This document shows positions 34,832 through 44,919 of a stretch of 64,000 bases of DNA, piece by piece (the first letter of the stretch is position 1; every line of letters starts with the position of its first letter). A model generated the notes under the pieces. It was given only the letters and a program-made list of their open reading frames with translations, was not told the DNA's origin and searched no databases. The DNA comes from Spongiivirga citrea. GTDB taxonomy: Bacteria; Bacteroidota; Bacteroidia; Flavobacteriales; Flavobacteriaceae. Position numbers and translations under genes: made by a program. The DNA is taken from contig NZ_JAABOQ010000004.1 of the NCBI RefSeq assembly GCF_010671565.1, positions 310,001-374,000 of the forward strand. The letters are read 5' to 3'.

Positions 34832-37315
34832 ATGAGACGCATTTTATTTGGCTTCCTTTCAGTACTACTATTTTCACTTTCTGCTAATGCTCAACAACTT
34901 AAATCGCCAAGCGAGTTTTTGGGATATGAACTTGGCTCAACCTTTACGAGGCATCATCAAGTGGTGGATTATTTTAGGTATGTAGCAGAAACTTTAAATA
35001 ATGTCAAGCTTGAAGAATATGGAAAGACCAATGAAGGTAGGTTGCTACAAGTAGCTTATGTTTCCTCTCAAAACAATATTGATAATTTAGATAACATTCG
35101 TCAAAACAACTTGAAGCAAATTGGCATTCAAGCTGGCGAAGGCACCAACGATATTGCAATTGTATGGTTAAGTTATAATGTGCATGGTAACGAGTCGAGC
35201 AGTACGGAAGCGTCGATGAAAACCATTTACGAATTGGTAACTCAAAAACAAGCTTGGTTAGAAAATACCGTGGTTATTATCGATCCATGTATAAACCCTG
35301 ATGGTCGTGATCGATATGTAAACTGGTTTAAGCAGGTTCGCAGTATGCCATACAACAAATTACAAACGGCTAAAGAACATAATGAGCCATGGCCAGGTGG
35401 AAGACCAAATCACTACTTATTTGATTTGAATAGAGATTGGGCTTGGGCAACTCAAGTAGAGAGTCAACAACGTTTAAAAATATACAATAAGTGGATGCCG
35501 CATATTCATGTCGATTTTCATGAGCAAGGCATTAATGAACCTTATTATTTTGCTCCCGCAGCTGAACCTTATCACGAAATAATTTCTGACTGGCAACGTG
35601 ATTTCCAAACACAGATTGGGCGAAATAATGCTAAGTATTTTGATAAAGAGGGATGGTTATATTTTACAGGAGAACGATTCGATTTATTATACCCCAGTTA
35701 CGGTGATACTTATCCAACCTTTATGGGAGCTATTGGTATGACCTATGAACAAGCAGGTCACGGTCGCGCGGGCTTAGGTATTATGAATGATGAAGGTGAT
35801 GAACTTACCTTAAAAGATAGATTAACACATCATACCACAACTGGACTATCAACGGTTGAAATTTCTTCTAAAAACGCAGTAAAGCTGAATACAGAGTTTA
35901 GAAATTACTTTAATACAAGTGGATTAAAATACAAGAGTTATATACTTCGAGGAGGTGAGGACAAACTTTCCTCCTTAAAAACACTATTAGATCGTCATGA
36001 AATTAAATATGGAATGGCTAATAGTACTTCAGTTAAAGGTTTCGACTATCAGAGCAACCGATCTGGCAGTACCAAAACAAGCGGAACTGATCTTGTAGTT
36101 AGTACCGATCAGCCAAAAGGTAAAATGGTAAAGGCTCTATTTGAGCCAGAAGCTAAGTTGGTCGATTCGCTAACCTATGATATTACTGCATGGAGTTTAC
36201 CGTATGCGTATGGTTTACAAAGTTTTGCATCTACAACGCTGGTAGAGGCGACTCCTACGAACAACAAAAAACCAGCAACATTAACCAATGTAGACAAGAG
36301 TGCTTATGCTTATTTAGCAAAGTGGAATCATGTAAAAGATGCTGAATTTTTAGGGCAACTTCTTCAAAATAATATTCGTGTCCGGTTTAGCGAAACTCCG
36401 TTTACAATAGAAGGTAAAAACTATGATCGCGGAACATTAATTATTGTTCGTGGCGACAATAAAAAGCTCGATAATTTTGATGCATCGGTTGCTGAAGTTG
36501 CCGATAAAGTGCAGCGAGAATTGACACCAGTAAAAACTGGATTCGTTGATAGAGGCTCTGATTTTGGTTCGCCAAATGTCAAATTAGTTGGTAAGCAAAA
36601 AGTTGCACTAGTGTCTGGCGATGGTACTTCTTCTTTGAGTTTTGGTGCCACACTTCACTTTTTTGAAACACAATTAAAATACCCTGTTACGGTATTAGAC
36701 ACCGATTATTTTGGACGAACAGATTTTGATAATTTCGATGTGATTATTATGCCAGAAGGCTGGTATAGCAGCACACTAAATGAAAGCACTATGAAGAAGT
36801 TAAAGGAATGGATTCGTGGTGGTGGTAAGTTAATCGTAATCGGACGCGCCTTAGGAAGCTTTGCAAGCAAAGACGGATTCTCATTGAAAAAATATAAATC
36901 TAAAGATGAGGATGATACCAATAAAGAAGCCAACTTAGATTCATACGAAACTCAGGAACGTGAATATATTAAGGAGTTGATCACAGGGAGTATTTATAAA
37001 GCAAAGGTCGATAATACGCACCCACTTGGATATGGATATCCAACTTCATATCACACTTTGAAATTAAGTGACAATGCTTACCAATTATTCAAAAAAGGTG
37101 GTAATGTGGCTTACTTGCCAAAAGACGCTAAACAAGTTTCTGGTTTTGTTGGCAGCAACGCTGCAAAAAAACAGGGTAATAGCCTTGTATTTGGTCAAGA
37201 GCGAATGGGACGCGGTAGTGTGGTTTACTTTGTTGACAATCCACTTTTTAGAGGCTTTTGGGAAAATGGGAAATTATTTGTTTGTAATGCTGTTTTTTTG
37301 ACTAATAAACGATAG
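34832..37315 (+). CDS. Secreted M14-family zinc carboxypeptidase
   Basis: 827-residue exported metallopeptidase that removes C-terminal residues from peptides. Signal peptide ends SANAQ (about residue 21). The M14 catalytic domain fills the first 350 or so residues: zinc ligands in YNVHGNESSSTEA (His and Glu near 117-120) and the third His in HIHVDFHEQG. Substrate-binding NPDGRDRYVNW and LNRDWAWATQVESQQ are present, and the catalytic Glu is probably in STVEISSKNA. The C-terminal 400 residues include a glutamine-amidotransferase-like Rossmann region (VALVSGDGTSSLSFG, FDVIIMPEGWYSS, GGGKLIVIGRALGSF), usual in this Bacteroidota subfamily. No type IX sorting domain is present, so it is likely periplasmic. 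The DUF1287 gene follows after 5 nt. Confidence 0.9.
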   Translation: MRRILFGFLSVLLFSLSANAQQLKSPSEFLGYELGSTFTRHHQVVDYFRYVAETLNNVKLEEYGKTNEGRLLQVAYVSSQNNIDNLDNIRQNNLKQIGIQAGEGTNDIAIVWLSYNVHGNESSSTEASMKTIYELVTQKQAWLENTVVIIDPCINPDGRDRYVNWFKQVRSMPYNKLQTAKEHNEPWPGGRPNHYLFDLNRDWAWATQVESQQRLKIYNKWMPHIHVDFHEQGINEPYYFAPAAEPYHEIISDWQRDFQTQIGRNNAKYFDKEGWLYFTGERFDLLYPSYGDTYPTFMGAIGMTYEQAGHGRAGLGIMNDEGDELTLKDRLTHHTTTGLSTVEISSKNAVKLNTEFRNYFNTSGLKYKSYILRGGEDKLSSLKTLLDRHEIKYGMANSTSVKGFDYQSNRSGSTKTSGTDLVVSTDQPKGKMVKALFEPEAKLVDSLTYDITAWSLPYAYGLQSFASTTLVEATPTNNKKPATLTNVDKSAYAYLAKWNHVKDAEFLGQLLQNNIRVRFSETPFTIEGKNYDRGTLIIVRGDNKKLDNFDASVAEVADKVQRELTPVKTGFVDRGSDFGSPNVKLVGKQKVALVSGDGTSSLSFGATLHFFETQLKYPVTVLDTDYFGRTDFDNFDVIIMPEGWYSSTLNESTMKKLKEWIRGGGKLIVIGRALGSFASKDGFSLKKYKSKDEDDTNKEANLDSYETQEREYIKELITGSIYKAKVDNTHPLGYGYPTSYHTLKLSDNAYQLFKKGGNVAYLPKDAKQVSGFVGSNAAKKQGNSLVFGQERMGRGSVVYFVDNPLFRGFWENGKLFVCNAVFLTNKR

Positions 37316-37320
37316 TAAAT

Positions 37321-37902
37321 ATGAGATATTTCTTGTTGGCCCTTTTATTGGTTGTTTATTCAAACAATATATTTAGCCAGCAGATTGTACTTCTTAAGCT
37401 ATCCGATGCAGCCATCGATTTAACCAAAGACAATGTCACTTATGACGGGCGTTACTTTTCTATTTCATATCCAAACGGAGATGTTCCCGCAAACAAAGGT
37501 GTTTGTACCGATGTGATTATTCGAGCATATCGAGCTTTAGATATCGATTTACAAGAATTAGTACATAGGGATATGAAGGCTAACTTTCATTTGTATCCAA
37601 AAATATGGGGACTTAGCAAAACCGATACTAATATCGACCATAGACGTGTCCCAAACTTGATGGCCTACTTCTCAAGATTTGGGACAGTTAAAAAAATTAG
37701 CCAAAACCCTAAAGATTATGTTCCTGGTGCTATTGTTGCCTGGAGATTGAGTAGCGGATTGACACATATTGGCATTGTGGTAAATAGAAAATCTAGCGAT
37801 GGGAAACGATACCTTATTAGTCATAATATAGGTGCTGGACAACTGCTAGAAGATTGCCTTTTCGACTTTAAGATTATCGGACATTATTCATTCTCAGGTT
37901 AA
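37321..37902 (+). CDS. DUF1287 exported protein
   Basis: 193-residue exported protein with a signal peptide (to about residue 19, ending NIFSQ). The mature part shows the DUF1287 pattern: SYPNGDVPANKGVCTDVIIR, with a conserved Cys, then RDMKANFHLYPKIWGL, NIDHRRVPNLMAYFSRFG and LTHIGIVVNRKSSDGKRYLI, with a conserved His. The Cys and His order suggests an NlpC/P60-like amidase fold, perhaps acting on peptidoglycan; this is inference. It starts 5 nt after the M14 gene and forms an operon with it. Confidence 0.87.
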   Translation: MRYFLLALLLVVYSNNIFSQQIVLLKLSDAAIDLTKDNVTYDGRYFSISYPNGDVPANKGVCTDVIIRAYRALDIDLQELVHRDMKANFHLYPKIWGLSKTDTNIDHRRVPNLMAYFSRFGTVKKISQNPKDYVPGAIVAWRLSSGLTHIGIVVNRKSSDGKRYLISHNIGAGQLLEDCLFDFKIIGHYSFSG

Positions 37903-37996
37903 TACTAAATCGCGCGAATAACAGTTTTATTATTATAGTATATTAGCCGTCCCTTTTCCATCCTATTTATGGTATTACAAACTTGTTAACCATATA

Positions 37997-40423
37997 ATGC
38001 TGTTAATTAAGAGACTTCTTTTTACATTTTTATTTATGGCTATTGCTCACTATGCAGTCGGGCAATCTCCCAACGACTGCGTTAATGCAATTGTGGTATG
38101 TGGAAGTGGCACGATTAATTCGAATGCATCTGGTATTGGAACACAAGAATTGGATGGAAATAATACTTGTGGTAGCCGAGAGAATAATAGTTTATGGCTT
38201 CGGGTAGATATCATCGCTGACGGAAATTTGGGATTTATTTTAACACCTACTAGTAGTGATATCGTAATTGATTATGACTTTTTTGTTTACGGCCCGAATG
38301 CGACTTGTGGCAATTTAGGTCAGGCAATTCGATGTTCTACAACGAATCCCCAAGCGGCTGGACAAGGAGACAATCGAACAGGAATGATCGAGGGTCGCAC
38401 TGATCCAGATGAAGGCCCAGGAGCAGATGGCGACAGTTTCGTCAACTGGCTCGATGTACAAGCTGGTGAATCCTACTTTATTGTAATAGATCGACCTATA
38501 GGCCAAAGTCCGTTTACACTAGAATGGACTGGTTCTGCAACTAATGGTGATGTAAATGAACTCGCAGAACCGCCAAGTATTGAAAGTCCAGGGAATCAAG
38601 ATATTTGTACGCGCACAAGCCCAGCCTTATTTGATCTTTCAACTCTGGATGCAACCATTCTAGATGGGCAAACAAACCTAGACCTCACCTATCATGAAAG
38701 TATTGCCGATGCTACTGAGGGAATCAATCCACTCCCAACAAATTATAGTTTTACTGGAGATAGTCAGCGCATTTATGCACGGGTCCAAGAAACTAGCGGA
38801 GACTGTTTTAATACAACAGATTTTCTATTACAAGTAGCAAATCCCCCCATATCACAACCCGATCTTCTTCGTGTATGCGATGATAATCTTGATGCAATTA
38901 CCACCACAGACCTTTCGCAAGTAAACTCAACAGTATTAGGTTCTTTGTTCGCTACTGATTATACGATAACCTATCATTCAAGTTTGCAAAACGCCGAGGA
39001 TGACACCGGTCGTCTAGCGACGAATTATACGAATACCAATGCAACTGAAACTATTTTCATTCGCTTACAGGAAAACGGTAATCCGGATTGTTTTTCGACT
39101 ACTTCTTTTGATATTGAAGTCAATACACCACCAGACATTTTAACTGGAAATACACTCGAACAATGTGATAATGATAATGATGGTATTGGGAATTTTAATC
39201 TAAACCAAGCTTACGACCTTGTCGCAGCAAACCCGAATTATACATTAAGTTTTTATGAAAATAACACGGATGCCGGTTTAGAAAGAAATCCAATAGATGC
39301 CAGCATGCCTTATCAAAATAATAGTGCTGGTCAAGAAGTATTTGTGTTAGTAACCACTCCAGAAAATTGTAGTCTGGTAACCAGCCTTTTTATTACTGCC
39401 GTTGGAGCAAATTTGGGTGACATTACATCAATGGTCAGCTGCGAAGACAATGATGGTATTTTGCTAGACGGAAATGCAAGTTTTGATCTTGGCACAAAGA
39501 AAAACGAAGTCCGAACTAATTTCGGGTTGGCAGCCGATATTTCGTTGACGTTTTATGCCTCTCTATCAGATGCAGAATTTGAGCAAAACGCACTTCCCGA
39601 TTTATTTACAACTCCCCAAACTACAGTCTGGATTCGCGCTGAAGGCGGTATGCAAAACTGCCAAGGTATCGAAGCTGTTGAATTAATCGTTAACGAGCTT
39701 CCAGATCCTGTTTTACAAGAGAGTTATCAGGTATGCCTTAATTTTTTGCCCGATGACCGACTATTAGTTAACGGCGGGAACTTTGAAGCATTTGAATGGC
39801 GAAGCGCTACGAGCCCGGTAATTTTAGGTACTGAACAGACCTTTGCGATATCAGAAGGTGGCACTTATAGCTTGACAGTATTTGAGACTCAAAACGGAGT
39901 ACAATGCCAAAAAACAGAGACTTTTCAGGTCAATGAATCCAATATTGCTTCATTTACCAATATAGAGATCAATGATGGTAGCACTAATAATACGGTTATT
40001 GTAACTGTATCAGGAGAAGGAATTTATGAATACGCCTTAGATACCCCCAACGGACCATTTCAAGACAGCAATACATTTGATAATATTACTGCTGGTTTTC
40101 ATGATGTGTATGTTCGAGATAAAAATGGATGCGGTACTATAGATGAAAAAATATCCGTTATCGGATTTCCCAAATTCTTTACTCCAAATGGCGATGGTTT
40201 TAATGACACTTGGCAAATGCTTGGGGTAAACGAGCAATTTCAACCCAACAGTACTATTTATATCTTTGACCGTCTAGGAAAGTTATTAAAGCAAATGAGT
40301 CCACTTACAGTCGGCTGGGATGGCACTTTTAATGGTCAATTTCTTCCCTCTTCCGATTATTGGTTTTCTGTCACTTTGGAAGACGGTCGCAACCTAAAAG
40401 GCCATTTTAGTCTAAAGAGATAG
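37997..40423 (+). CDS. Secreted protein with type IX (type B) C-terminal sorting domain
   Basis: 808-residue extracellular protein. Signal peptide ends YAVGQ (about residue 22). It begins with a Cys-containing beta domain (NDCVNAIVVCGSGTINSNAS, DYDFFVYGPNATCGN) that parallels the N-terminus of the 3237-5057 product. Then come several repeats of about 90 residues with the pattern CDDN/CDNDNDGIGNFNL, found in many flavobacterial surface proteins. The last 88 or so residues, from FPKFFTPNGDGFNDTW to GHFSLKR, are the type B sorting domain. No enzyme domain is visible; adhesion or surface display is likely. Confidence 0.86.
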   Translation: MLLIKRLLFTFLFMAIAHYAVGQSPNDCVNAIVVCGSGTINSNASGIGTQELDGNNTCGSRENNSLWLRVDIIADGNLGFILTPTSSDIVIDYDFFVYGPNATCGNLGQAIRCSTTNPQAAGQGDNRTGMIEGRTDPDEGPGADGDSFVNWLDVQAGESYFIVIDRPIGQSPFTLEWTGSATNGDVNELAEPPSIESPGNQDICTRTSPALFDLSTLDATILDGQTNLDLTYHESIADATEGINPLPTNYSFTGDSQRIYARVQETSGDCFNTTDFLLQVANPPISQPDLLRVCDDNLDAITTTDLSQVNSTVLGSLFATDYTITYHSSLQNAEDDTGRLATNYTNTNATETIFIRLQENGNPDCFSTTSFDIEVNTPPDILTGNTLEQCDNDNDGIGNFNLNQAYDLVAANPNYTLSFYENNTDAGLERNPIDASMPYQNNSAGQEVFVLVTTPENCSLVTSLFITAVGANLGDITSMVSCEDNDGILLDGNASFDLGTKKNEVRTNFGLAADISLTFYASLSDAEFEQNALPDLFTTPQTTVWIRAEGGMQNCQGIEAVELIVNELPDPVLQESYQVCLNFLPDDRLLVNGGNFEAFEWRSATSPVILGTEQTFAISEGGTYSLTVFETQNGVQCQKTETFQVNESNIASFTNIEINDGSTNNTVIVTVSGEGIYEYALDTPNGPFQDSNTFDNITAGFHDVYVRDKNGCGTIDEKISVIGFPKFFTPNGDGFNDTWQMLGVNEQFQPNSTIYIFDRLGKLLKQMSPLTVGWDGTFNGQFLPSSDYWFSVTLEDGRNLKGHFSLKR

Positions 40424-40538
40424 GATCTTCCTATTGAACTTGTTTGTTTTTTAAAGAAAATGTAACACTCCTCAACTTTCAACGTCTTTATACTAGAAGT
40501 TTAACCAAAATTTATGATAAAGCTAGCTTGGCTAATTA

Positions 40539-40546
40539 TAGATTTG
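40539..40546 (+). promoter_or_regulatory. Candidate -7 promoter box (TAGATTTG) of the metalloprotease gene
   Basis: Perfect TAnnTTTG match ending 23 nt before the ATG at 40570. No clear -33 element was seen. Confidence 0.5.
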
Positions 40547-40569
40547 TTCTAATCAATCTAATTTAAAAT

Positions 40570-43158
40570 ATGAAATCGATATCAACTGTATCAAAAATGC
40601 TGTTGCTTTCGGCATGCTTGGTGTTTGCAACACCTGATGCACAGGCACAACGCAAAAAGAAAAAGAAAAAAGGACAAACTGAAGCTGCGGCTGCTCCTAA
40701 AAAAGACAAGAAAAAGAAAATTGCTGATCTGGTAAAGGCCAGCGAAAAAATCGAAGGGCTTTTCACTATTTACCGTGATACCACAAATGGATCTATCCAA
40801 TTACTTGTAAAAGAAGATCAACTTGATAAAGAGTTTATCTATTTCAATCAAATAGAAAATGGCGTTCTAGATGCTTTTAGTTTTAGAGGCGCCTATGGCG
40901 GTTCTCGCATTTTTAAAGTAAAAAAGTTTTACGACAAAATTGAATTTGAATACCAGAACTACGGCTACCACTTTGATGAGAATAGTGCACTAGCGAAAGC
41001 GAAAAAGGCTAATATTAGCGAGGCGCCTTTAGCGAGCTTTAAAATTGAAGCACACGATAAGGAGAGAGGACTTTATTTAATAAAAGCAGGAGACCTTTTT
41101 GTTAAGGAAACTCTTTCGCAAGTGAAACCACCTCGTTTTCCAGGAAGTCGCCCAACCGATTTTACCCTTGGTAACCTCGATAAAGGAAAAACTAAGATCA
41201 AGAACATTCGCAACTATCCTGAAAATACGGACGTAGCTGTTTCGTATGTATATTCTAAACCCTCTGTATTAAACGGAGGAAGCAATGCAGTAACTGATGG
41301 CAGAAACGTGAGAGTAGATGTGTACCACAGTTTTATTGCAGTACCTGAAAATGATTATGAGCCAAGATTTGATGATCCTCGTGTTGGATATTTCATGACG
41401 CAAACTAACGATATGACTTCGGTTAGTGCGACAAACTACCGCGACATGATTCACCGATGGAACTTAGTTAAAAAAGACCCGAATGCTGCTGTATCTGAAC
41501 CGGTAGAGCCTATTACATGGTGGATAGAAAACACAACTCCTGAAGAGTTTAGAGAAACTATTAAAGAAGGTGTTGAACGGTGGAATATTGCTTTTGAAAA
41601 AGCCGGCTTTAAAAATGCAATGGTTGTAAAAGTACAACCTGATGACGCTGATTGGGATGCGGGTGATATTCGTTACAATGTATTACGCTGGACTTCTTCG
41701 CCTCAACCTCCTTTTGGAGGATATGGACCTAGTTTTGTAAATCCAAAAACTGGGCAGATCATGGGTGCTGATATCATGTTAGAGTTTGTATATCATACCA
41801 ACCGTGTGCGTGTTGAAAAGTTATTCGACGATATAACTGCACAGGGTAAAAACATGCATTTAGATTGGAGAAACAAGAAAAACCAAACTTATTGCTCTTA
41901 TGGGCAAATGATGCAGTACAATACGCAATTTGGTCGAGCAGCTTTGGCACTTAATAATGCGGATGCATTAGCAATGGAAGGTCTTAAAAAAGAGGCGATG
42001 TTAGAGTTGATTATGCATGAGGTAGGTCATACACTAGGGCTTAATCATAACATGAAAGCGAGTCAATTATTTAGCCCGGCGCAATTAAGCGATCCTGATT
42101 TTATTAAAGGAAAAGCCTTAGTCGGATCTGTAATGGATTATACAGCAATTAATGTGACAAATGATCCTGCAAAACAAGGGCACTATTACAGTACCACTGT
42201 AGGCCCTTATGATGTTTGGGCTATTCAGTACGGTTATCAGCCTTTTAAGAATGATTCAGAAATGAATACTTTATTAGAACAATCGACAAAGCCTGAACTT
42301 ATTTTTGGCAATGACGCTGATGATATGCGTGCACCAGGTAAGGCAATTGACCCTAGGGTAAATACCGGTGATCTTTCTAATGATCAGATAACGTACTCAA
42401 TCGATCGTATCAAACTAGTAAATCGCATGTTTGGTAAACTTAAAGATCGATATACTCAAAAAGGTAAAACATATAATGACTTACGTATTGCACATGCCAT
42501 TTTAATGGGACAATATGCCCAAGCCGGTAATGTAATGTCGCGTTTTATTGGTGGTGTTTATGTAGATCGTGCTATGGCAGGTCAAGCTGGAGAAACTCGG
42601 CCATACACTCCAGTAAGCTATGAAGATCAAAAAAGAGCTATGAAGGCCATAAATACCCATATTTTTGGTAAAAATGCCTTTAATACTCCAAATGAGCTTT
42701 ATAATTATTTAGCTAGACAACGAAGAGGTTACAACTTCTTCGGTGGACCAGAAGATCCGAAAATTCACGCAACTGTATTACGCTTTCAACGCAATGTGTT
42801 AAGACATTTAATGCATCCTAATACGCTACAACGTGTTTCAGATTCAGAATTATATGGAAACAAGTATGACCTTGCAGAATATATGACAGAATTAAATAAT
42901 GGGATTTTCGCTGCAGATATATATGGTTCAGTCAACTCCTTCCGTCAAAACCTTCAGTTAGAATATACCAATATGTTAGTTGAAGTATTGACCGGAAAAT
43001 CAAGTGGTCGTTATACCAATGCAACAAAGTCCATGGCTTTGTACAATCTTAAAAAGATTGGTCAAATGGCTTCAAATAACAGTGGTAATGTATCAACTAA
43101 GGCACATAAATCACATTTAAAAACTTTGGTTAACAATACCTTAAAAGAAGTGAAATAA
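40570..43158 (+). CDS. Exported zinc metalloprotease (DUF5117/DUF5118 type)
   Basis: 862-residue exported protease. Signal peptide ends DAQAQ and is followed by a very basic stretch (RKKKKKKGQ). The catalytic motif MHEVGHTLGLNHN, near residue 483, is a complete HExxHxxGxxH of the metzincin type, with a later Met-containing turn (SVMDYTAINV) as the expected Met-turn. Flanking regions (LDKEFIYFNQIENGVLD, RVDVYHSFIAVPENDYEPRF) match the DUF5117/DUF5118 family of Bacteroidota. It has no type IX sorting domain. A strong terminator follows. Confidence 0.9.
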   Translation: MKSISTVSKMLLLSACLVFATPDAQAQRKKKKKKGQTEAAAAPKKDKKKKIADLVKASEKIEGLFTIYRDTTNGSIQLLVKEDQLDKEFIYFNQIENGVLDAFSFRGAYGGSRIFKVKKFYDKIEFEYQNYGYHFDENSALAKAKKANISEAPLASFKIEAHDKERGLYLIKAGDLFVKETLSQVKPPRFPGSRPTDFTLGNLDKGKTKIKNIRNYPENTDVAVSYVYSKPSVLNGGSNAVTDGRNVRVDVYHSFIAVPENDYEPRFDDPRVGYFMTQTNDMTSVSATNYRDMIHRWNLVKKDPNAAVSEPVEPITWWIENTTPEEFRETIKEGVERWNIAFEKAGFKNAMVVKVQPDDADWDAGDIRYNVLRWTSSPQPPFGGYGPSFVNPKTGQIMGADIMLEFVYHTNRVRVEKLFDDITAQGKNMHLDWRNKKNQTYCSYGQMMQYNTQFGRAALALNNADALAMEGLKKEAMLELIMHEVGHTLGLNHNMKASQLFSPAQLSDPDFIKGKALVGSVMDYTAINVTNDPAKQGHYYSTTVGPYDVWAIQYGYQPFKNDSEMNTLLEQSTKPELIFGNDADDMRAPGKAIDPRVNTGDLSNDQITYSIDRIKLVNRMFGKLKDRYTQKGKTYNDLRIAHAILMGQYAQAGNVMSRFIGGVYVDRAMAGQAGETRPYTPVSYEDQKRAMKAINTHIFGKNAFNTPNELYNYLARQRRGYNFFGGPEDPKIHATVLRFQRNVLRHLMHPNTLQRVSDSELYGNKYDLAEYMTELNNGIFAADIYGSVNSFRQNLQLEYTNMLVEVLTGKSSGRYTNATKSMALYNLKKIGQMASNNSGNVSTKAHKSHLKTLVNNTLKEVK

Positions 43159-43181
43159 AGGTTCTTTTAAACTTAAAATCT

Positions 43182-43214
43182 AAAAGCCGTTGATAGTTAT
43201 CAATGGCTTTTTTT
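43182..43214 (+). terminator. Terminator after the metalloprotease gene
   Basis: AAAAGCCgTTGATA pairs with TATCAAtGGCTTTT around a short loop, with one mismatch, followed by TTTTTT. Confidence 0.85.
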
Positions 43215-43355
43215 ATTTTCTAAAATCTCAATTGACAAACCAAAACAAGACTATCAGAATTGATCTTTTCCTAACAATTCAGACCCTAAAATGTGAAATA
43301 TCTATTAATTTAAATCATTTTTTAATACTATTTAATCATAAGTGAGGTTTTTAAT

Positions 43356-43408
43356 TATATTCGTATTTAAACTGGTTTTCCAATCTGATTAACCAATCTG
43401 GAAAACCA
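43356..43408 (+). promoter_or_regulatory. -7 box and 10-bp inverted repeat in the alginate lyase leader
   Basis: TATATTCG (43356-43363) is one mismatch from a -7 box. TGGTTTTCCA (43373-43382) and TGGAAAACCA (43399-43408) form a perfect 10-bp inverted repeat with a 16-nt spacer, just after the predicted start of transcription. CCAATCTG occurs twice across the spacer (43380-43387, 43393-43400) and AACCAAT three times up to the gene. The position suits a repressor operator or a leader hairpin. Confidence 0.55.
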
Positions 43409-43441
43409 ATTAGTCTTACTAACATTTTAACCAATTTAATT

Positions 43442-44809
43442 ATGAAACTTTTAAAACACTCCTTCAAAAGTTGTTGGCGCTTACCAACTGCTTTAACTAT
43501 TGCATTCGTTCTTATTGCACTTCTGTACTCTTGTAGCACTGAAGAAGAAGTAACTAATGAATATGCAACTGAAGAAGTCACAAACTCAAACTTGACTAAT
43601 TCATTAACAGCCCGAGGAACTGCCCAGTATCCTAACAGTGAAATTTCAGTATCAGCAAATGGTGATGACGGTAATGTCCCAGCAAATACACTGGACGGTA
43701 AACTTAGCACCCGTTGGTCATCAAATGGAAGAAGCGGCAAATACATTACGTTCGATCTGGGGAGCCCTCAATTGGTAGATAATATTAAAATTGCATGGTT
43801 TAAAGGTGATCAGCGTAAGGCTTATTTTAAAGTTCGTATGGGTAATTCCACATCTTCATTAAGTACTATTTTAGATAAAAAATCTTCGGGTTCTTCAGGT
43901 AATACAACACAACTAGAAAACTACGAGTTAAATGACACTACGGCCAGATACGTCCGGATTAGCTGTTTTGGTAACTCTTCAAATAGTTGGAACAGCATTA
44001 CAGAAGTGCAAATTTTTACCATAAGTGATGGTGGTGATCCTAACCCAAATCCCGATCCCGATCCAGACCCAAACCCATCGGGAGAGTTTGGTTATGACAT
44101 TTTGGGTCTTCAAAACTGGAAGTTGAATGGCTTAACTGGTCCACCAAATAATACTACTTATGTAGATCAAATACCGAATCTTCCTACTTACGAAGATCCT
44201 AACTATTTCTTTGTCGAAGATGATAAAAAATGGGTTACCTTTAAGGCCTATGTTGGAAATGCAACATCCAGTGGTTCAGGCAATCCGAGATGTGAATTGA
44301 GGGAGATGACAGGAGATGGCAGTAGTCGTATTTATTGGGATGGTACCACCAGCAAATTGCATCGTATGCGTTGGAGAGTTCGTGTAAACAAACTACCAGA
44401 ATCGGGCAAGCTGTGTTTTGGTCAAATTCACGATAAAACGGACAAGTTTGATGATGTTATTCGCGTACAGTTTCAAGGACAAGCGTTTCAAACATCAGGA
44501 AATGCTAAAATGAAAATTAATGGATACGTTACTGAAGAATTGGGTGACAAGAAAAGTGATGATGTAGGCTCATTCCCGCTAGGGCAGGAAATGTATTTAG
44601 AACTTACTTATCAGAATAGTAGAGTCGAATTATGGCTTTTGAATGATAATGGTAGTCGAGAAAGAAGAATTTATAGATCACCTAGCGTTTCGGCAAAAGA
44701 GAATTATTTTAAAGCTGGTGCATATTTACAATCAGTGAAAGGAAAGTCTTTTACAAATACTAGTAACTTCGGTTCGGTATCGATCCGGTCGCTCGAAGTT
44801 TCACACTAA
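43442..44809 (+). CDS. Alginate lyase (PL7) with F5/8-type carbohydrate-binding module
   Basis: 455-residue surface lipoprotein that cleaves alginate by beta-elimination. The signal ends LLYSC (Cys31), followed by STEEE, an acidic surface-export signal. Residues about 65-195 form an F5/8 type C/CBM32-like module (NTLDGKLSTRWSSNGRSGKY, ITFDLGSPQLVDNIKIAWF). A Pro/Asp linker (198-213) leads to the PL7 catalytic domain with all three family motifs: RCELR (283-287), QIH (328-330) and YFKAGAYLQ (422-430). Those motifs supply the catalytic Arg, Gln, His and Tyr. No susCD pair or other alginate gene is in the window, so it seems isolated. It sits between two terminators with its own regulated-looking leader. 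Confidence 0.93.
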   Translation: MKLLKHSFKSCWRLPTALTIAFVLIALLYSCSTEEEVTNEYATEEVTNSNLTNSLTARGTAQYPNSEISVSANGDDGNVPANTLDGKLSTRWSSNGRSGKYITFDLGSPQLVDNIKIAWFKGDQRKAYFKVRMGNSTSSLSTILDKKSSGSSGNTTQLENYELNDTTARYVRISCFGNSSNSWNSITEVQIFTISDGGDPNPNPDPDPDPNPSGEFGYDILGLQNWKLNGLTGPPNNTTYVDQIPNLPTYEDPNYFFVEDDKKWVTFKAYVGNATSSGSGNPRCELREMTGDGSSRIYWDGTTSKLHRMRWRVRVNKLPESGKLCFGQIHDKTDKFDDVIRVQFQGQAFQTSGNAKMKINGYVTEELGDKKSDDVGSFPLGQEMYLELTYQNSRVELWLLNDNGSRERRIYRSPSVSAKENYFKAGAYLQSVKGKSFTNTSNFGSVSIRSLEVSH

Positions 44810-44829
44810 CCAAACTTTATTGTTAGGAA

Positions 44830-44872
44830 AAAGCACTTAACTCGTAACCTGAGTTGAGTGCTTTGTTTTTTT
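44830..44872 (+). terminator. Terminator of the alginate lyase gene
   Basis: AAAGCACTTAACTC (44830-44843) pairs with GAGTTGAGTGCTTT (44851-44864) with one mismatch around a 7-nt loop, followed by gTTTTTTT. Confidence 0.9.
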
Positions 44873-44919
44873 ACCCTCCTTTGATTTAGGAAACAAAAAA
44901 TAAAAAGGAAATTTTTTCC

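Noticed and set aside
40420-40440. ATAGGA/TCCTAT hairpin after the second type IX-secreted protein gene
   Set aside because: Six base pairs with a 3-nt loop and an interrupted T-run is too weak to call a terminator.
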